Positions 1-8,664 of a stretch of 64,000 nucleotides of DNA are shown piece by piece (position 1 is the stretch's first letter; each line of letters begins with the position of its first letter). The notes under the pieces were generated by a model, which did not search any database, had not been told where the DNA came from, and saw only the letters and a list, made by a program, of their open reading frames with translations. Source of the DNA: Tsukamurella sp. 8F. GTDB lineage: Bacteria > Actinomycetota > Actinomycetes > Mycobacteriales > Mycobacteriaceae. The translations under genes and the position numbers were made by a program. The stretch spans positions 29,202 through 93,201 of the forward strand of contig NZ_JARFTP010000018.1 in assembly GCF_029167375.1 (NCBI RefSeq), written 5' to 3'.

Positions 1-187
1 TGATCCCGGTGGGGATGCGGGTGCCCTGCTCCGTGATGCGGCCCTCGCCGACGGCGACGACGGTGCCCGTCTGCGGCTTCTCCTTGGCCGTGTCCGGAAT
101 GACCAGGCCGGATGCCGTGGTGGTCTCGGCCTCGGTGGCCTGAACCAGGATCTTGTCGTCAAGCGGCTTGATGTTCACGCTTGCCAC
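1..187 (-). CDS. groES: Co-chaperonin GroES (3' part outside the window)
   Basis: The first 62 codons of the 10-kDa co-chaperonin that caps the GroEL folding chamber in the cytoplasm. The N-terminus reads [16 protein letters not shown] and continues through [16 protein letters not shown], which is diagnostic for GroES; the C-terminal third lies beyond the window edge. I choose the GTG at 187 because GGAGG sits about 9 nt upstream and the ATG at 200 is in another frame. A CIRCE element upstream implies HrcA heat-shock control. Confidence 0.95.
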   Translation of the reverse strand, partial: MASVNIKPLDDKILVQATEAETTTASGLVIPDTAKEKPQTGTVVAVGEGRITEQGTRIPTGI

Positions 188-303
188 GTTGCGCCTCCAT
201 GTGGGTAGCTGTAGTTCTTCTCGGTCGGCCCTCGGTCACGGCCGTCGTCGCGGGTGCCGGCGTCACCGTGTGCAGCAGGCGTGTGACCCCCTGCACGAAC
301 CAT

Positions 304-335
304 CTAGCACTCTACCCACGTGAGTGCTAGCACTC
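304..335 (-). promoter_or_regulatory. CIRCE (HrcA operator) upstream of groES, with an extra half-site
   Basis: CTAGCACTC at 304-312 and GAGTGCTAG at 322-330 are separated by exactly 9 nt, matching the CIRCE consensus TTAGCACTC-N9-GAGTGCTAA at 16 of 18 arm positions. A third half-site, TAGCACTC (328-335), directly overlaps the right arm and makes GAGTGCTAGCACTC a second, gapless palindrome. The stop codon of the upstream ABC-transporter gene (334-336) overlaps this last half-site. The element is expected to bind HrcA and repress groES. Confidence 0.9.
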
Positions 336-2544
336 AAGGGAGGGCCGGAGCAGAATCTCCGAGCGAGACCACGGCACCGTCCGAGACCCGGTAGCCGAGC
401 GCGCAATACCGGTCCACCAGGTCCGCATCGTGGCTGATCACGACGATGCCGATGCCGTCGGCGCGGGCCAGCTCGGTGAGACACGTCATCACCTGCTCAG
501 CCGCCGCATAGTCGAGCGCCGAGGTCACCTCGTCGCACAGCAATACGCGCGGGCGCGCCGCGAGTGCCCGGGCGACGGACGCACGCTGCCGCTGCCCGCC
601 GGACAGCTCGTTCGGTGACCGCGCGGCGAGGTCCGGTTCGAGGCCGACGCGGGCGAGCAGGGCGGTCACGGCATCGTCGCCTGAGGGCGCACCGGCCAGC
701 ATCGCGACCCGCGCGATCGACGCGCCGACGGTGCGCCGGGGCTGCAGGCTCGCGAGCGGATCCTGCGGGATCACCTGGATCAGCCGCCGGACCGCGGCCG
801 GCCGCCGGGCGGACAGCACCTTGCCGTCGAGCTCGATGCGCCCGGCGACCGTGGTCCCGTCGGCGAAGCCCGCGAGGGCGCGCGCGAGCGTCGTCTTGCC
901 GGCGCCCGACTCGCCCACCAACGCCGTGAGCACCCCCGCCGGAACATCGAGATCGGCGTCGGCCACCACGGCCGCGCGCCGGCGCCGGACCGTCAGCCCC
1001 CGCGCGGTCAGCACCGCGTCCCCGGGCGCCGCGTCACGCGCGGGTGCGTAGTCGGCCCGCCCCGAGCGGGACGCCCCGGTCACGTCGACGACGCCGTCCG
1101 CATGCAGCGCGAGATAGTCGACGTCGTGGCCGGACACGACCACGGTTCGGCCCGCATCCGCGCGGGAGCGCAAGAGCGCGACCAGCGCGTCGGCGCGGGC
1201 GCGGTCGAGCCCCGCGAAGGGCTCGTCGAGGAGCAGCACCGGGGTGTCGCGGCCGACCGCCCGGGCGACGGCGACGCGCCGCCGTTCGCCGCCCGACAAC
1301 TCGCCTGCGCGGCGCTCGAACGCGGCCTCGGGCACGCCGAGCGTCGCGGCCGCCTCGGCCGCGAGCGGCGCGGCGAGCAGACTCCGAACCCGCGTCGCGA
1401 CGGGCAGCGCGAGCCCGGCGTCCTGGCCGACCAGCGTCACGCGCGTGCGGCGCAGCCGGCGGAGTTCGGTCCCCGCCAGCGCCAGCGGCGCACCGCCCCC
1501 GACGGCCACCTCTCCGCGCAGGCAGTCCACCTGCGGCGCGACCTCGCCGACGAGCGCCGAGAGCAGCAGCGTCTTGCCCGAGCCCGAAGGCCCGGTGAGC
1601 AGCGTGACGGTGGCAGGCTCGGCGTCGAGGTCGTATCGGCGCTCGACGCCGTCGGGCGTACGCAGACACAGGTCCGCCACGTGTACGCCGGATTCGGCGG
1701 CGTCCACGGCCTCGGACGACGCCGGCAGCGGGGCGGACGTGCGGCGACGCGGGGCCGCCCGGCGAACGACGAGGAGCCGCACCGCCACGGTGATCCCGAC
1801 GATTCCGGCCACCGGCGCCACCGCGGCCCACGGGTTGAGTCCCAGGCCCGCGCCGACCGCCGACCGCGTCATCGATGCCCAGTTCACATCGCCGAGCGCG
1901 CCCGTTAACCCCAGGAAGACCGCTGTGCTGACCATGTAGACGCACGAGACGAATCGGATCACGAACTGCTCGAGCGCGGTGTCACGGAGGTTGGGTGCGA
2001 CCTCGCGCCACGCGAGCCCCCACATCGACTCACCGTTGTTCACCGCCACCTCGACGTAGCCGGTGTGGGCCAGGCCGTCCGCGGCGGCATGGAACACGAC
2101 GACGCAGTAGGGCGTGCCGAACAACAGCGCCACCAGTGCGAAACCGATGAGATGCAGGTCCGGGAAAGCCACTAGCAGGACCAGCATCCCGAGCACGGGC
2201 GGCAACAGGATGATCACCGTCGCGACCGCCGAGACGACCGAGCCGAGGCGCGGACGCAGCGCGGCGACCACGCCGACCAGCAGCGAGACACCGGTGAGGA
2301 CCACGGCGAGCACGAGGCACAGGGCCGTGATACCGGCGCCGCCCACCAGGAATCGGGAGAGCACGTCGCGCCCGAGCTCGTCGCCGCCGAGTGGCGCTCC
2401 CGGCCCGGGTGGGCCGAAGGGCTCGGTCACGGGCAGCGACGGGTCGTGGGGCGCGAGCAGCGGCGCCACCAGAACGAGCCCGAGGAGCGTCAGGCAGACG
2501 ACGCGGGCGACGATCCGGGCCAGTGAGCTCCGGCGGTCCCTCAT
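334..2544 (-). CDS. Triple-domain ABC importer protein: DppC-like permease fused to two DppD/DppF-like ATPases
   Basis: A 736-aa fusion. Residues 1 to about 275 form an inner-membrane permease of the Opp/Dpp/Nik C type, with the GGDELGRDVLSR segment typical of DppC. ATPase 1 has Walker A GPSGSGKT near residue 315, signature LSGGERRR near 410 and Walker B VLLLDEP. ATPase 2 has GESGAGKT near 542, LSGGQRQR near 646 and VLLCDEVTSALD. The ATG at 2544 is preferred: it overlaps the stop of the upstream permease (ATGA) and has GGGAGG about 8 nt upstream, whereas a start at 2568 lies inside that gene. These three activities are usually separate proteins. With its two upstream genes it forms a complete importer, probably for a peptide-like or metal-chelate ligand. 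Confidence 0.88.
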   Translation of the reverse strand: MRDRRSSLARIVARVVCLTLLGLVLVAPLLAPHDPSLPVTEPFGPPGPGAPLGGDELGRDVLSRFLVGGAGITALCLVLAVVLTGVSLLVGVVAALRPRLGSVVSAVATVIILLPPVLGMLVLLVAFPDLHLIGFALVALLFGTPYCVVVFHAAADGLAHTGYVEVAVNNGESMWGLAWREVAPNLRDTALEQFVIRFVSCVYMVSTAVFLGLTGALGDVNWASMTRSAVGAGLGLNPWAAVAPVAGIVGITVAVRLLVVRRAAPRRRTSAPLPASSEAVDAAESGVHVADLCLRTPDGVERRYDLDAEPATVTLLTGPSGSGKTLLLSALVGEVAPQVDCLRGEVAVGGGAPLALAGTELRRLRRTRVTLVGQDAGLALPVATRVRSLLAAPLAAEAAATLGVPEAAFERRAGELSGGERRRVAVARAVGRDTPVLLLDEPFAGLDRARADALVALLRSRADAGRTVVVSGHDVDYLALHADGVVDVTGASRSGRADYAPARDAAPGDAVLTARGLTVRRRRAAVVADADLDVPAGVLTALVGESGAGKTTLARALAGFADGTTVAGRIELDGKVLSARRPAAVRRLIQVIPQDPLASLQPRRTVGASIARVAMLAGAPSGDDAVTALLARVGLEPDLAARSPNELSGGQRQRASVARALAARPRVLLCDEVTSALDYAAAEQVMTCLTELARADGIGIVVISHDADLVDRYCALGYRVSDGAVVSLGDSAPALP

Positions 2545-3485
2545 ATGCGCCTCCCTCGATTGCCCCACGCGCGCAGCAGATCGGCACCGATCAAGGCGAG
2601 CGTCATCACGGCGGCCATGAGGAGGACGACGGTGGCGGCGAGCGCCGCGTCCCGGTCGCTGATCGCGCCGGACAGCACCGACCCGAGGCCGGGATAGTTG
2701 AAGAGGGTCTCGACGACGACGGTCCCGCCGAGCAGCGGGCTGAACGACACTGCGAGGGCCGCGGCGACGGTGGGCGCGGCGGCGGGAGCGAGGTGGCGCG
2801 TGAGGATCTCCGTCGGCGTTGCCCCGTCGAGGCGCGCGGCGCGCGCTCCCGGAAGGGCGTCCGCCTCGGCCAGCGCCGCGGCGACCACGCCGACGTTGCG
2901 AGCCGCGACCGGCAGAGCGAGCGCCAGCATCGGCAGCACCAGCATCGATGCCGACGCCGGCCCACCGCCCGGGCCGGGCACGGTGACCGTCGGGAGCCAG
3001 GCGAGCCAGACCCCGAACACGAGCGTGAGGGCCACACCGAGGGCGAATTCGGGGATCGCGAGGAAGAGCCCGGTGAGGACGTCGACGCCGCGCGCGACCG
3101 GACCCCCGGGCCGTGCGTGGGCGAGCAGCCCGCCCGCAAGCGCGAGCACGGTGCCGAGCGCCATCGCGCCGACGGCCAGCAGCAGCGTCGCCGGGACCCG
3201 GCGCCCGACGACGTCGGCGATCGGCTCACCTTGGTGGCTGACGCCGAAGTCCCCCCGCAGGACCCTGCCCAGCCACACGGCACACTGCACCGGCCACGCC
3301 CGGTCGACGCCCAGGGCGTGCGCGGTCGCCGCCGCGTCCGAGGCCGAGACGTCCCGGCCGACAAGTTGCCCCACACCGTCGCCGGGCAGCATGCTGAGCA
3401 GCCAGAAGGTGAGCACCACGACGACCAGGAGCGTCGCGATCCGTAGCGCCAGCGACCGCCCGATCGCGACCGCGGCGCCGCTCAC
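2541..3485 (-). CDS. ABC transporter permease, DppB/NikB type
   Basis: A 314-aa integral membrane permease with the N-terminal helix and LLSMLPGDGV segment of the DppB family, followed by GDFGVSHQGEPI, also typical of OppB/NikB proteins. About six transmembrane helices are visible. The GTG start overlaps the stop of the upstream binding-protein gene (GTGA), and the stop overlaps the downstream fusion gene, so the three genes form one translationally coupled operon. It should pair with the permease half of the fusion protein in the inner membrane. Confidence 0.9.
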   Translation of the reverse strand: MSGAAVAIGRSLALRIATLLVVVVLTFWLLSMLPGDGVGQLVGRDVSASDAAATAHALGVDRAWPVQCAVWLGRVLRGDFGVSHQGEPIADVVGRRVPATLLLAVGAMALGTVLALAGGLLAHARPGGPVARGVDVLTGLFLAIPEFALGVALTLVFGVWLAWLPTVTVPGPGGGPASASMLVLPMLALALPVAARNVGVVAAALAEADALPGARAARLDGATPTEILTRHLAPAAAPTVAAALAVSFSPLLGGTVVVETLFNYPGLGSVLSGAISDRDAALAATVVLLMAAVMTLALIGADLLRAWGNRGRRI

Positions 3486-5035
3486 GACGAGAGCCAGACC
3501 TTCTCGAGCTGCACGCGGCCGTAGCCGGTGATGGTGGGCACGCCGTGCACGTTCGCCTTGGTGACGTCCACTCCGTCGGCTAGCCCCCAGGACACGTACG
3601 GGCCCCGTTCGAACTCGATCTGCTGCAGCTTCTCGAACGCGGCGTCCTGCTCCTGGCCGTGGCCGTGCGCGAGCAGGTCCGCGTACGTCCGGTCGTATTC
3701 GGGATCGTTGAACTTCGTCTCGTTCGCCGACGATGTGGATGCGAGGATCTTGCCCGCGTAGAACACGATCGAGTCGTTCGTCCCCCAGCTGACGGTCATG
3801 AGGGACGCCTGCGGAGTCTTCCAGTACTTGTCGTAGAAGACGGACGGCTCCTGCGCGCTGACGTCGATCTGCAGCCCGATGTCGCGGAGCTGGGTCGCCG
3901 CCAGCCGCGCGGACGCCACCTCGCCGAACGTCTCGTCCTTGGTGTACAGGGTGTACCGCTTGGAAGTGTCGAACTTCGCCTCGGCCAGCAGCCGCTTCGC
4001 GTCCTCGACATCGCGTCGACGCACCAGCGAGTGGTCCAGCTTCGGATCACGCACGCCCAGTACGTCGTTCGCGGCGGCACCCCAGCCCGAGTAGACCTGC
4101 TTGACCATGGCATCGCGGTCTATGCCTTTCGCGACCGCCTGGCGGACACGCGGATCGGCGAACGGTCCGTCGGACGCACGCATCGCGAGCATGACATTGG
4201 TGTCGTCCCGCCGCCGGACGACGGCCAGGTCCTTGCGGCCTGCCACCGCACGTCCGGCGAGCGGCCCCACCGCGCTGGCGAGATCGATCTGACCCGAGGT
4301 GACGGCGTTGGCGAGAGCCTGGGTGTCGGCGAACGGCGTGACGGTGATCGCGTCCACGTAAGGGCGCCCGCCGTACCATTGGTCGTTCGCCCGCAGCCGC
4401 GCGGTGCCATCCGTGTAGGACTCGAGGACGAAGGGGCCGGTACCGGGCGAATCGGTGATGAGGCCGGGCGAACCCTCCTTCATCACGAACGTCATGAACC
4501 GCAGCAGCAGTGGGAGCTGGCTGTTCGGTGTCTTGGAGACCAGCTTCACCGCGTGCGGCCCGGCCACCTGGATGTCGTCGGGCTCGACGGGAACCTTCCA
4601 GTCGCCGCCGGGCTTGCCGTGTAGGCGGCGCAGGGAGAAGACGACGTCCTCGGGACGCACCGGGCTGCCGTCGTGGAAGACGGCACCATCGGCGATGGTG
4701 AAGGTCCACTCCCGCTGAGTCGGGTCCGACACCCAGGACTTCGCGAGGCGCGGCGCGACAGGCTCGCTCTCCGCGGGAACCGTGAGGGGGTCGAATACCA
4801 GCGAATGGATGAGGTTGTCACTGTCGTTGCGCAGCAACATGTGTGGATCCCGCTGCTGCTTCGACGCGGTCCCGACCGCGCCCACACGTAGCGTGCCTCC
4901 GCGGCGCGGCGGCCCGGCCTGGGTCGACCCCGAGGGCGTGCCGGAGCCGCCGGCTCCGCAGGCGGCGAGCGCCACCAGTCCCGCCGTGGAGGCCATCGCC
5001 CCCAGTGCACCACGCCGTGTCAGTTCGATACTCAT
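3482..5035 (-). CDS. ABC transporter substrate-binding lipoprotein, family 5 (Opp/Dpp/Nik)
   Basis: A 517-aa extracytoplasmic binding protein. The N-terminus has a twin-arginine-like TRRGAL followed by a hydrophobic stretch and a lipobox LAAC, so it is probably a lipid-anchored, possibly Tat-exported protein. The body shows SBP family 5 features such as WTFTIADGAVFHDGSPV and the R-x-A-x-AKGIDRDAM segment. GAGGA lies about 7 nt before the ATG. It is the first gene of the leftward importer operon and faces the rightward operon across a control region with an IdeR-like box. The ligand cannot be read from sequence; the context suggests a metal complex or an oligopeptide-like metallophore. Confidence 0.9.
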   Translation of the reverse strand: MSIELTRRGALGAMASTAGLVALAACGAGGSGTPSGSTQAGPPRRGGTLRVGAVGTASKQQRDPHMLLRNDSDNLIHSLVFDPLTVPAESEPVAPRLAKSWVSDPTQREWTFTIADGAVFHDGSPVRPEDVVFSLRRLHGKPGGDWKVPVEPDDIQVAGPHAVKLVSKTPNSQLPLLLRFMTFVMKEGSPGLITDSPGTGPFVLESYTDGTARLRANDQWYGGRPYVDAITVTPFADTQALANAVTSGQIDLASAVGPLAGRAVAGRKDLAVVRRRDDTNVMLAMRASDGPFADPRVRQAVAKGIDRDAMVKQVYSGWGAAANDVLGVRDPKLDHSLVRRRDVEDAKRLLAEAKFDTSKRYTLYTKDETFGEVASARLAATQLRDIGLQIDVSAQEPSVFYDKYWKTPQASLMTVSWGTNDSIVFYAGKILASTSSANETKFNDPEYDRTYADLLAHGHGQEQDAAFEKLQQIEFERGPYVSWGLADGVDVTKANVHGVPTITGYGRVQLEKVWLSS

Positions 5036-5090
5036 CGCTAATCCTCGGATCCGCTCGTGGGCCGCTCCGGCCCCGGCGCCACCGTAGCAG

Positions 5091-5109
5091 CATGGTTAGC
5101 CTCACCATC
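5091..5109. promoter_or_regulatory. Putative IdeR/DtxR iron box between the two divergent ABC importers
   Basis: Read on the minus strand the core GGTGAGGCTAACC matches the centre of the IdeR consensus TTAGGTTAGGCTAACCTAA at 12 of 13 positions, while the outer arms are weak. It lies 56-74 nt upstream of the leftward binding-protein start and 85-103 nt upstream of the rightward one, so it could give iron-dependent repression of either operon. This is a motif match by eye; binding is inferred. Confidence 0.6.
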
Positions 5110-5157
5110 AGTGACGGAACGCGCCCTCACTGTGCGAGCGGCCACATATCAGTCAAA

Positions 5158-5193
5158 TTGCTAATGATTATCGTTTGCGATAGTTTTTCTGGC
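5158..5193 (+). promoter_or_regulatory. Putative promoter of the rightward importer with a Zur/Fur-like palindrome in the spacer
   Basis: TTGCTA (5158-5163), a 17-nt spacer and TAGTTT (5181-5186) form a SigA-like promoter whose predicted start falls at or next to the GTG at 5194, implying a leaderless mRNA. The spacer holds AATGAT-T-ATCGTT (5163-5175), an imperfect palindrome. The window TGCTAATGATTATCG matches the actinobacterial Zur-like pattern TGAAAATGATTTTCA at 11 of 15 positions. The region is strikingly AT-rich for this genome. Confidence 0.5.
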
Positions 5194-6801
5194 GTGCCGA
5201 ACCGACTCCGCCTCCTCGTCCCCATCGCGCTCGCCTCGCTTCTAGCGGTGTCGGCTTGCGACACAGCACGTTCCCCACACGGGCCCACGGATACCTTCAC
5301 GGTGATCGACACCGAGGAACTGGGCGGCCTTTCGCCGTTGCTCGGCCACGGCGACAACGGTGAGTCGAAGATCTACGAGGGCCTGTACCGGGTGCAGGAG
5401 GGGCAGGACGACCGGATCCCCGATGCCGTCCCGGTATTGGCGGTCGACGCGCCGGAACCCGTCGGCGGGGACCTGGCCCACTGGAGGGTGCACACGCGCA
5501 CCGGCGTCACCTTCTCCGATGGGACTCCCTTCGGACCCGCGGACGTCGCGGCCACCTACAACGCCGTCGTCGACCCCGCCTTCGCATCGCCGATCGCCGC
5601 GCAGTTCGACTTCATCGAGTCGGTCCAGCAGAGCGGCCCCGACACGGTCGACTTCCACCTCACCGGGCCGTACGGCGATGTGCCGCACCGTCTCTTCCTA
5701 TCGATCGCGCCCGCGCGCTACTTCCGCGAGAAGGTGCCGGCGGACCGCTCGCCGCTCGCAGACCACCCGATCGGCACGGGCCCCTACGTGCTCGAATCGC
5801 TGCGTCCCGACCAACTGGTGCTTCGGGCACGTGCAGATCACCGCGACGGCACGCCCGCCGTGAAGCGGTTCGTGGTGCGCCGCACCGACGACGACCGCGC
5901 CCGCGCCGCGCAACTGCGCGCCAGCGCCGACGGCACCCGTCTCCCAGCCGAGCTCGCAGGCGCCGTCGCCAAGGACGGCTACCGCACAGTGACCGCGAAA
6001 TCCGGTGACTGGCTAGGGATCACACTGCCTAGCGGGAACCGGGTCGCCGGAGACCCGGCCGTGCGACTCGCCCTGAACCTCGCCGTCGACCGGCAAGCGA
6101 TGGTGCGCGACATCCTGCACGGCGGGGGCACGCCCGTCTCGACGCTGGTCACATCGCGATACGGCGCCGCCTACGACCGCGCGTCCGAGTTCCCCTTCGA
6201 CCCCGCGCAGTCCGAGCGCACTCTCGAAGCAGCCGGATGGCGGAAGGGCCCCGACGGGATACGCGCCAAAGACGGTGTGCGAGCCGCCTTCCCTGTTGCG
6301 TACTACCCCACCGAGGTCGTCCGCCGCGACCTGACGATGGCGACCGTCGCCGCCGCCCAACGGGTCGGCGTCGAACTCGAACCCGTGCCGGTCGAGAAGT
6401 CGACGATGACGGCGTCATACCTCACCAAGACGTCGTTCCTGCTCGGCGGAGGAGGCCAGCCCTACACGCTCGACTCGCAGCTGTATCCGAAGCTGCACTC
6501 GAAGTACGCGGCACCCGGCGTGGGGTCCAAGTGGGACAACGTCTCCGACTACACCGACCGCGACGTCGACCGGGCGCTGGACGCCGCCCGTGTCGAGACG
6601 GACCCGGCCGAGCGGAACGCCCTCTACCGCGAGGTCCAGGTCGCCTACCGCAGAAACCCCGGCCTGCTCGCCCTGGTATCGGAGAACCACACCTATGTGC
6701 TGCGCCCCGGCGGATGGAAGGTCGGGCCGACCGCCCTCGAACCGCACACGCACGGTGTGGCATGGGGGCCGTGGTACTCACTCAGCCGGTGGACGCGGTG
6801 A
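5194..6801 (+). CDS. ABC transporter substrate-binding lipoprotein, family 5 (second importer)
   Basis: A 535-aa binding protein with a 21-residue lipoprotein signal (basic N-terminus, hydrophobic LLVPIALASLL core, lipobox AVSAC with Cys22) and a family 5 body (HWRVHTRTGVTFSDGTPF; GTGPYVLESL). I choose the GTG at 5194 because the signal peptide begins there and a -10 TAGTTT lies 7 nt upstream. An in-frame ATG at 5164 would add a non-signal-like extension and would lie inside the promoter. It leads a five-gene importer operon. It differs clearly in sequence from the leftward binding protein, so the two systems may prefer different ligands. Confidence 0.88.
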   Translation: MPNRLRLLVPIALASLLAVSACDTARSPHGPTDTFTVIDTEELGGLSPLLGHGDNGESKIYEGLYRVQEGQDDRIPDAVPVLAVDAPEPVGGDLAHWRVHTRTGVTFSDGTPFGPADVAATYNAVVDPAFASPIAAQFDFIESVQQSGPDTVDFHLTGPYGDVPHRLFLSIAPARYFREKVPADRSPLADHPIGTGPYVLESLRPDQLVLRARADHRDGTPAVKRFVVRRTDDDRARAAQLRASADGTRLPAELAGAVAKDGYRTVTAKSGDWLGITLPSGNRVAGDPAVRLALNLAVDRQAMVRDILHGGGTPVSTLVTSRYGAAYDRASEFPFDPAQSERTLEAAGWRKGPDGIRAKDGVRAAFPVAYYPTEVVRRDLTMATVAAAQRVGVELEPVPVEKSTMTASYLTKTSFLLGGGGQPYTLDSQLYPKLHSKYAAPGVGSKWDNVSDYTDRDVDRALDAARVETDPAERNALYREVQVAYRRNPGLLALVSENHTYVLRPGGWKVGPTALEPHTHGVAWGPWYSLSRWTR

Positions 6802-7787
6802 CCCTGTCTCCCACGGTCGCCCGTGTCGCGCGACTGACCCGCCGCCGGCTGGCCTTCGCGCTGCCGCTCGTGGTCGCGATATCCGCCGTGACATTCGCGC
6901 TGGCATGGGCGAGCCCGTTCGACCCGGTGGACGGCTATCTCGGTGATCGCGGCGACGGCTATACCGACGTCCAGCGCGAGGAGCTGCGCACACGACTAGG
7001 TCTCGACGAGGGCTGGGCGAGCGCCTGGTGGCACTGGCTCGGTGGGCTGCTGCACGGCGACCTCGGGTTCTCCCGCGCATATCACGAGCCCGTGACTCAG
7101 GTCCTCTCGGAGCGCTTCGGCTGGTCGATGCTGCTCGGCGTCGCCGGCGGTGGCGTGGCGATCGTCGTCGCGCTCGTCCTCGGCATCGCCGCGGGTATCG
7201 ATCGCGGCGGGCCCGTCGATCGGGCTATCGGTGCGGTCGCCGTGCTGCTGCAGTCGCTGCCACCGTTCGTCCTGCCTCTCGGCTCTATACTGCTGATATC
7301 GACTGTGGGCCTGACTCTTCCGGTATCCGGTGTATCGGAACCGGGTGCGGACCCAACGGTGGCGTCCGCTGCGGGCCACCTCGTGGTGCCCGCACTGGCG
7401 CTCGGCCTCTCGCAGACCCCGTGGCTGATCCAGGGATTGCGGGAATCCATGGTGCGCGCCGCGTCCACCGATGCGGTGGCCGGCGCCCGCGCCCGCGGAC
7501 TGCCGCGGCGCGCGATCGAGTTCGGCCACGTGCTACCCGCGGCGATCGCCCCGTTCCTGGCTCTGGCCGGCGGCCGGATGCCGGAGCTGCTGGTCGGCGC
7601 CACGGTCGTCGAGACCGTCTTCGCCTGGCCGGGCCTGGGCGAGGCTACTGTGGAATCGGCACGCGCGCTGGACTTCCCGATGCTCGCCGTCATAGCCGTG
7701 TCATCGACAGCGGTCGTGCTGATGGGCAATCTCGCCGCCGACGCCGCGGCGGTCGCCATCGACCCGAGGATCGCGGACGATGGCTGA
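6798..7787 (+). CDS. ABC transporter permease, DppB/NikB type
   Basis: A 329-aa membrane permease. It opens with a hydrophobic helix (LPLVVAISAVTFALAWA), followed by the LRTRLGLDEGWASAWWHWL and GDLGFSRAYHEPV segments typical of DppB-like permeases. The EAA-type loop (GARARGLPRRAIEFGHVLP) that contacts the ATPases is visible near residues 230-250. The GTG start overlaps the binding-protein stop (GTGA). It forms the membrane channel with the next gene. Confidence 0.9.
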   Translation: MTLSPTVARVARLTRRRLAFALPLVVAISAVTFALAWASPFDPVDGYLGDRGDGYTDVQREELRTRLGLDEGWASAWWHWLGGLLHGDLGFSRAYHEPVTQVLSERFGWSMLLGVAGGGVAIVVALVLGIAAGIDRGGPVDRAIGAVAVLLQSLPPFVLPLGSILLISTVGLTLPVSGVSEPGADPTVASAAGHLVVPALALGLSQTPWLIQGLRESMVRAASTDAVAGARARGLPRRAIEFGHVLPAAIAPFLALAGGRMPELLVGATVVETVFAWPGLGEATVESARALDFPMLAVIAVSSTAVVLMGNLAADAAAVAIDPRIADDG

Positions 7788-8664
7788 GCTCTCCACCCCA
7801 CGCCGCTTCTCCGTGCCCGTCGTCGTGCAGCGCTTGCGGCCTGCACCCACGGCGGCGCTGCTGGTGCTGTTCGTCCTCGCGCTGTTCGCGACGCTCGGAC
7901 CCGCACTCACGTCCGCCGACGAATCACTCGTCGACTTCGCCTCTGCGGGAACGGCTCCCAGCGGCGCGCATCCGTTCGGAACCGACGGCACGGGCCGCGA
8001 TCTGTTGGCGATGGTGGCCGTCGCGATGCGGGTCTCACTGGGAATCGCCCTGGTAACGGCCGCCGTATCGACGGTCGTCGGCGTCGTCGTGGGCCTGATC
8101 GCCGGGCTGCTCGGCGGCTGGTGGGACCGGATCGTGATGCGCATCGCCGACGCCTTCACGGCACTCCCGAGCCTGCTGCTGTCCATCCTCATAGTGGCGA
8201 TGTTCTCCGGATCGGTGCCTGCGATCATCGTCTCGCTGGTGCTCACCCACTGGACGGCCGTCGCCCGCGTGGTCCGCACCGAGGTGCTGCCCCTGCGCGA
8301 CGCCGAGTTCGTGCAGGCGGCGCGGCTCGCAGGGGTGCCCAGCCACCGTATCGCCCGGATCCACCTCCTGCCGGTGGTCGCCGGACAGGCCGCTGTAGGT
8401 GCGGTATTCCTTGTAGCCCACGCGATCTGGCACGAGTCGACGCTCTCCTTCCTCGGGCTGGGACTACCGGCACACCGCGCCTCCCTGGGCACCCTGCTCT
8501 CGGACGCCCAGGAGGCGCTGCTCCTCGGCCAGTGGTGGCGACTGCTGTTCCCGGCCGGGGCGATAATCGCGGCCACGCTCGCGCTCGCGGTGCTCGGCCG
8601 TGCGGGCGCCTCCGGCACCGCGCGAGGAGACCGTGGTGGCGCAGCCGCTGGGAGTCACGCATGA
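7780..8664 (+). CDS. ABC transporter permease, DppC/NikC type
   Basis: A 294-aa permease with the HPFGTDGTGRDLLAMV segment characteristic of DppC/NikC near residue 65 and an EAA-type loop (QAARLAGVPSHRIARIHLLP) near residue 185. It overlaps the preceding permease gene by 8 bp and the following ATPase gene by 4 bp. It is the second channel subunit of the rightward importer and the counterpart of the permease domain in the leftward fusion protein. Confidence 0.92.
   Translation: MAELSTPRRFSVPVVVQRLRPAPTAALLVLFVLALFATLGPALTSADESLVDFASAGTAPSGAHPFGTDGTGRDLLAMVAVAMRVSLGIALVTAAVSTVVGVVVGLIAGLLGGWWDRIVMRIADAFTALPSLLLSILIVAMFSGSVPAIIVSLVLTHWTAVARVVRTEVLPLRDAEFVQAARLAGVPSHRIARIHLLPVVAGQAAVGAVFLVAHAIWHESTLSFLGLGLPAHRASLGTLLSDAQEALLLGQWWRLLFPAGAIIAATLALAVLGRAGASGTARGDRGGAAAGSHA

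Noticed and set aside
5164..5193. Upstream ATG (5164) as start of the rightward binding protein
   Set aside because: It would place ten non-signal residues before a perfect lipoprotein signal and lies within the promoter and palindrome; GTG 5194 fits a leaderless start.
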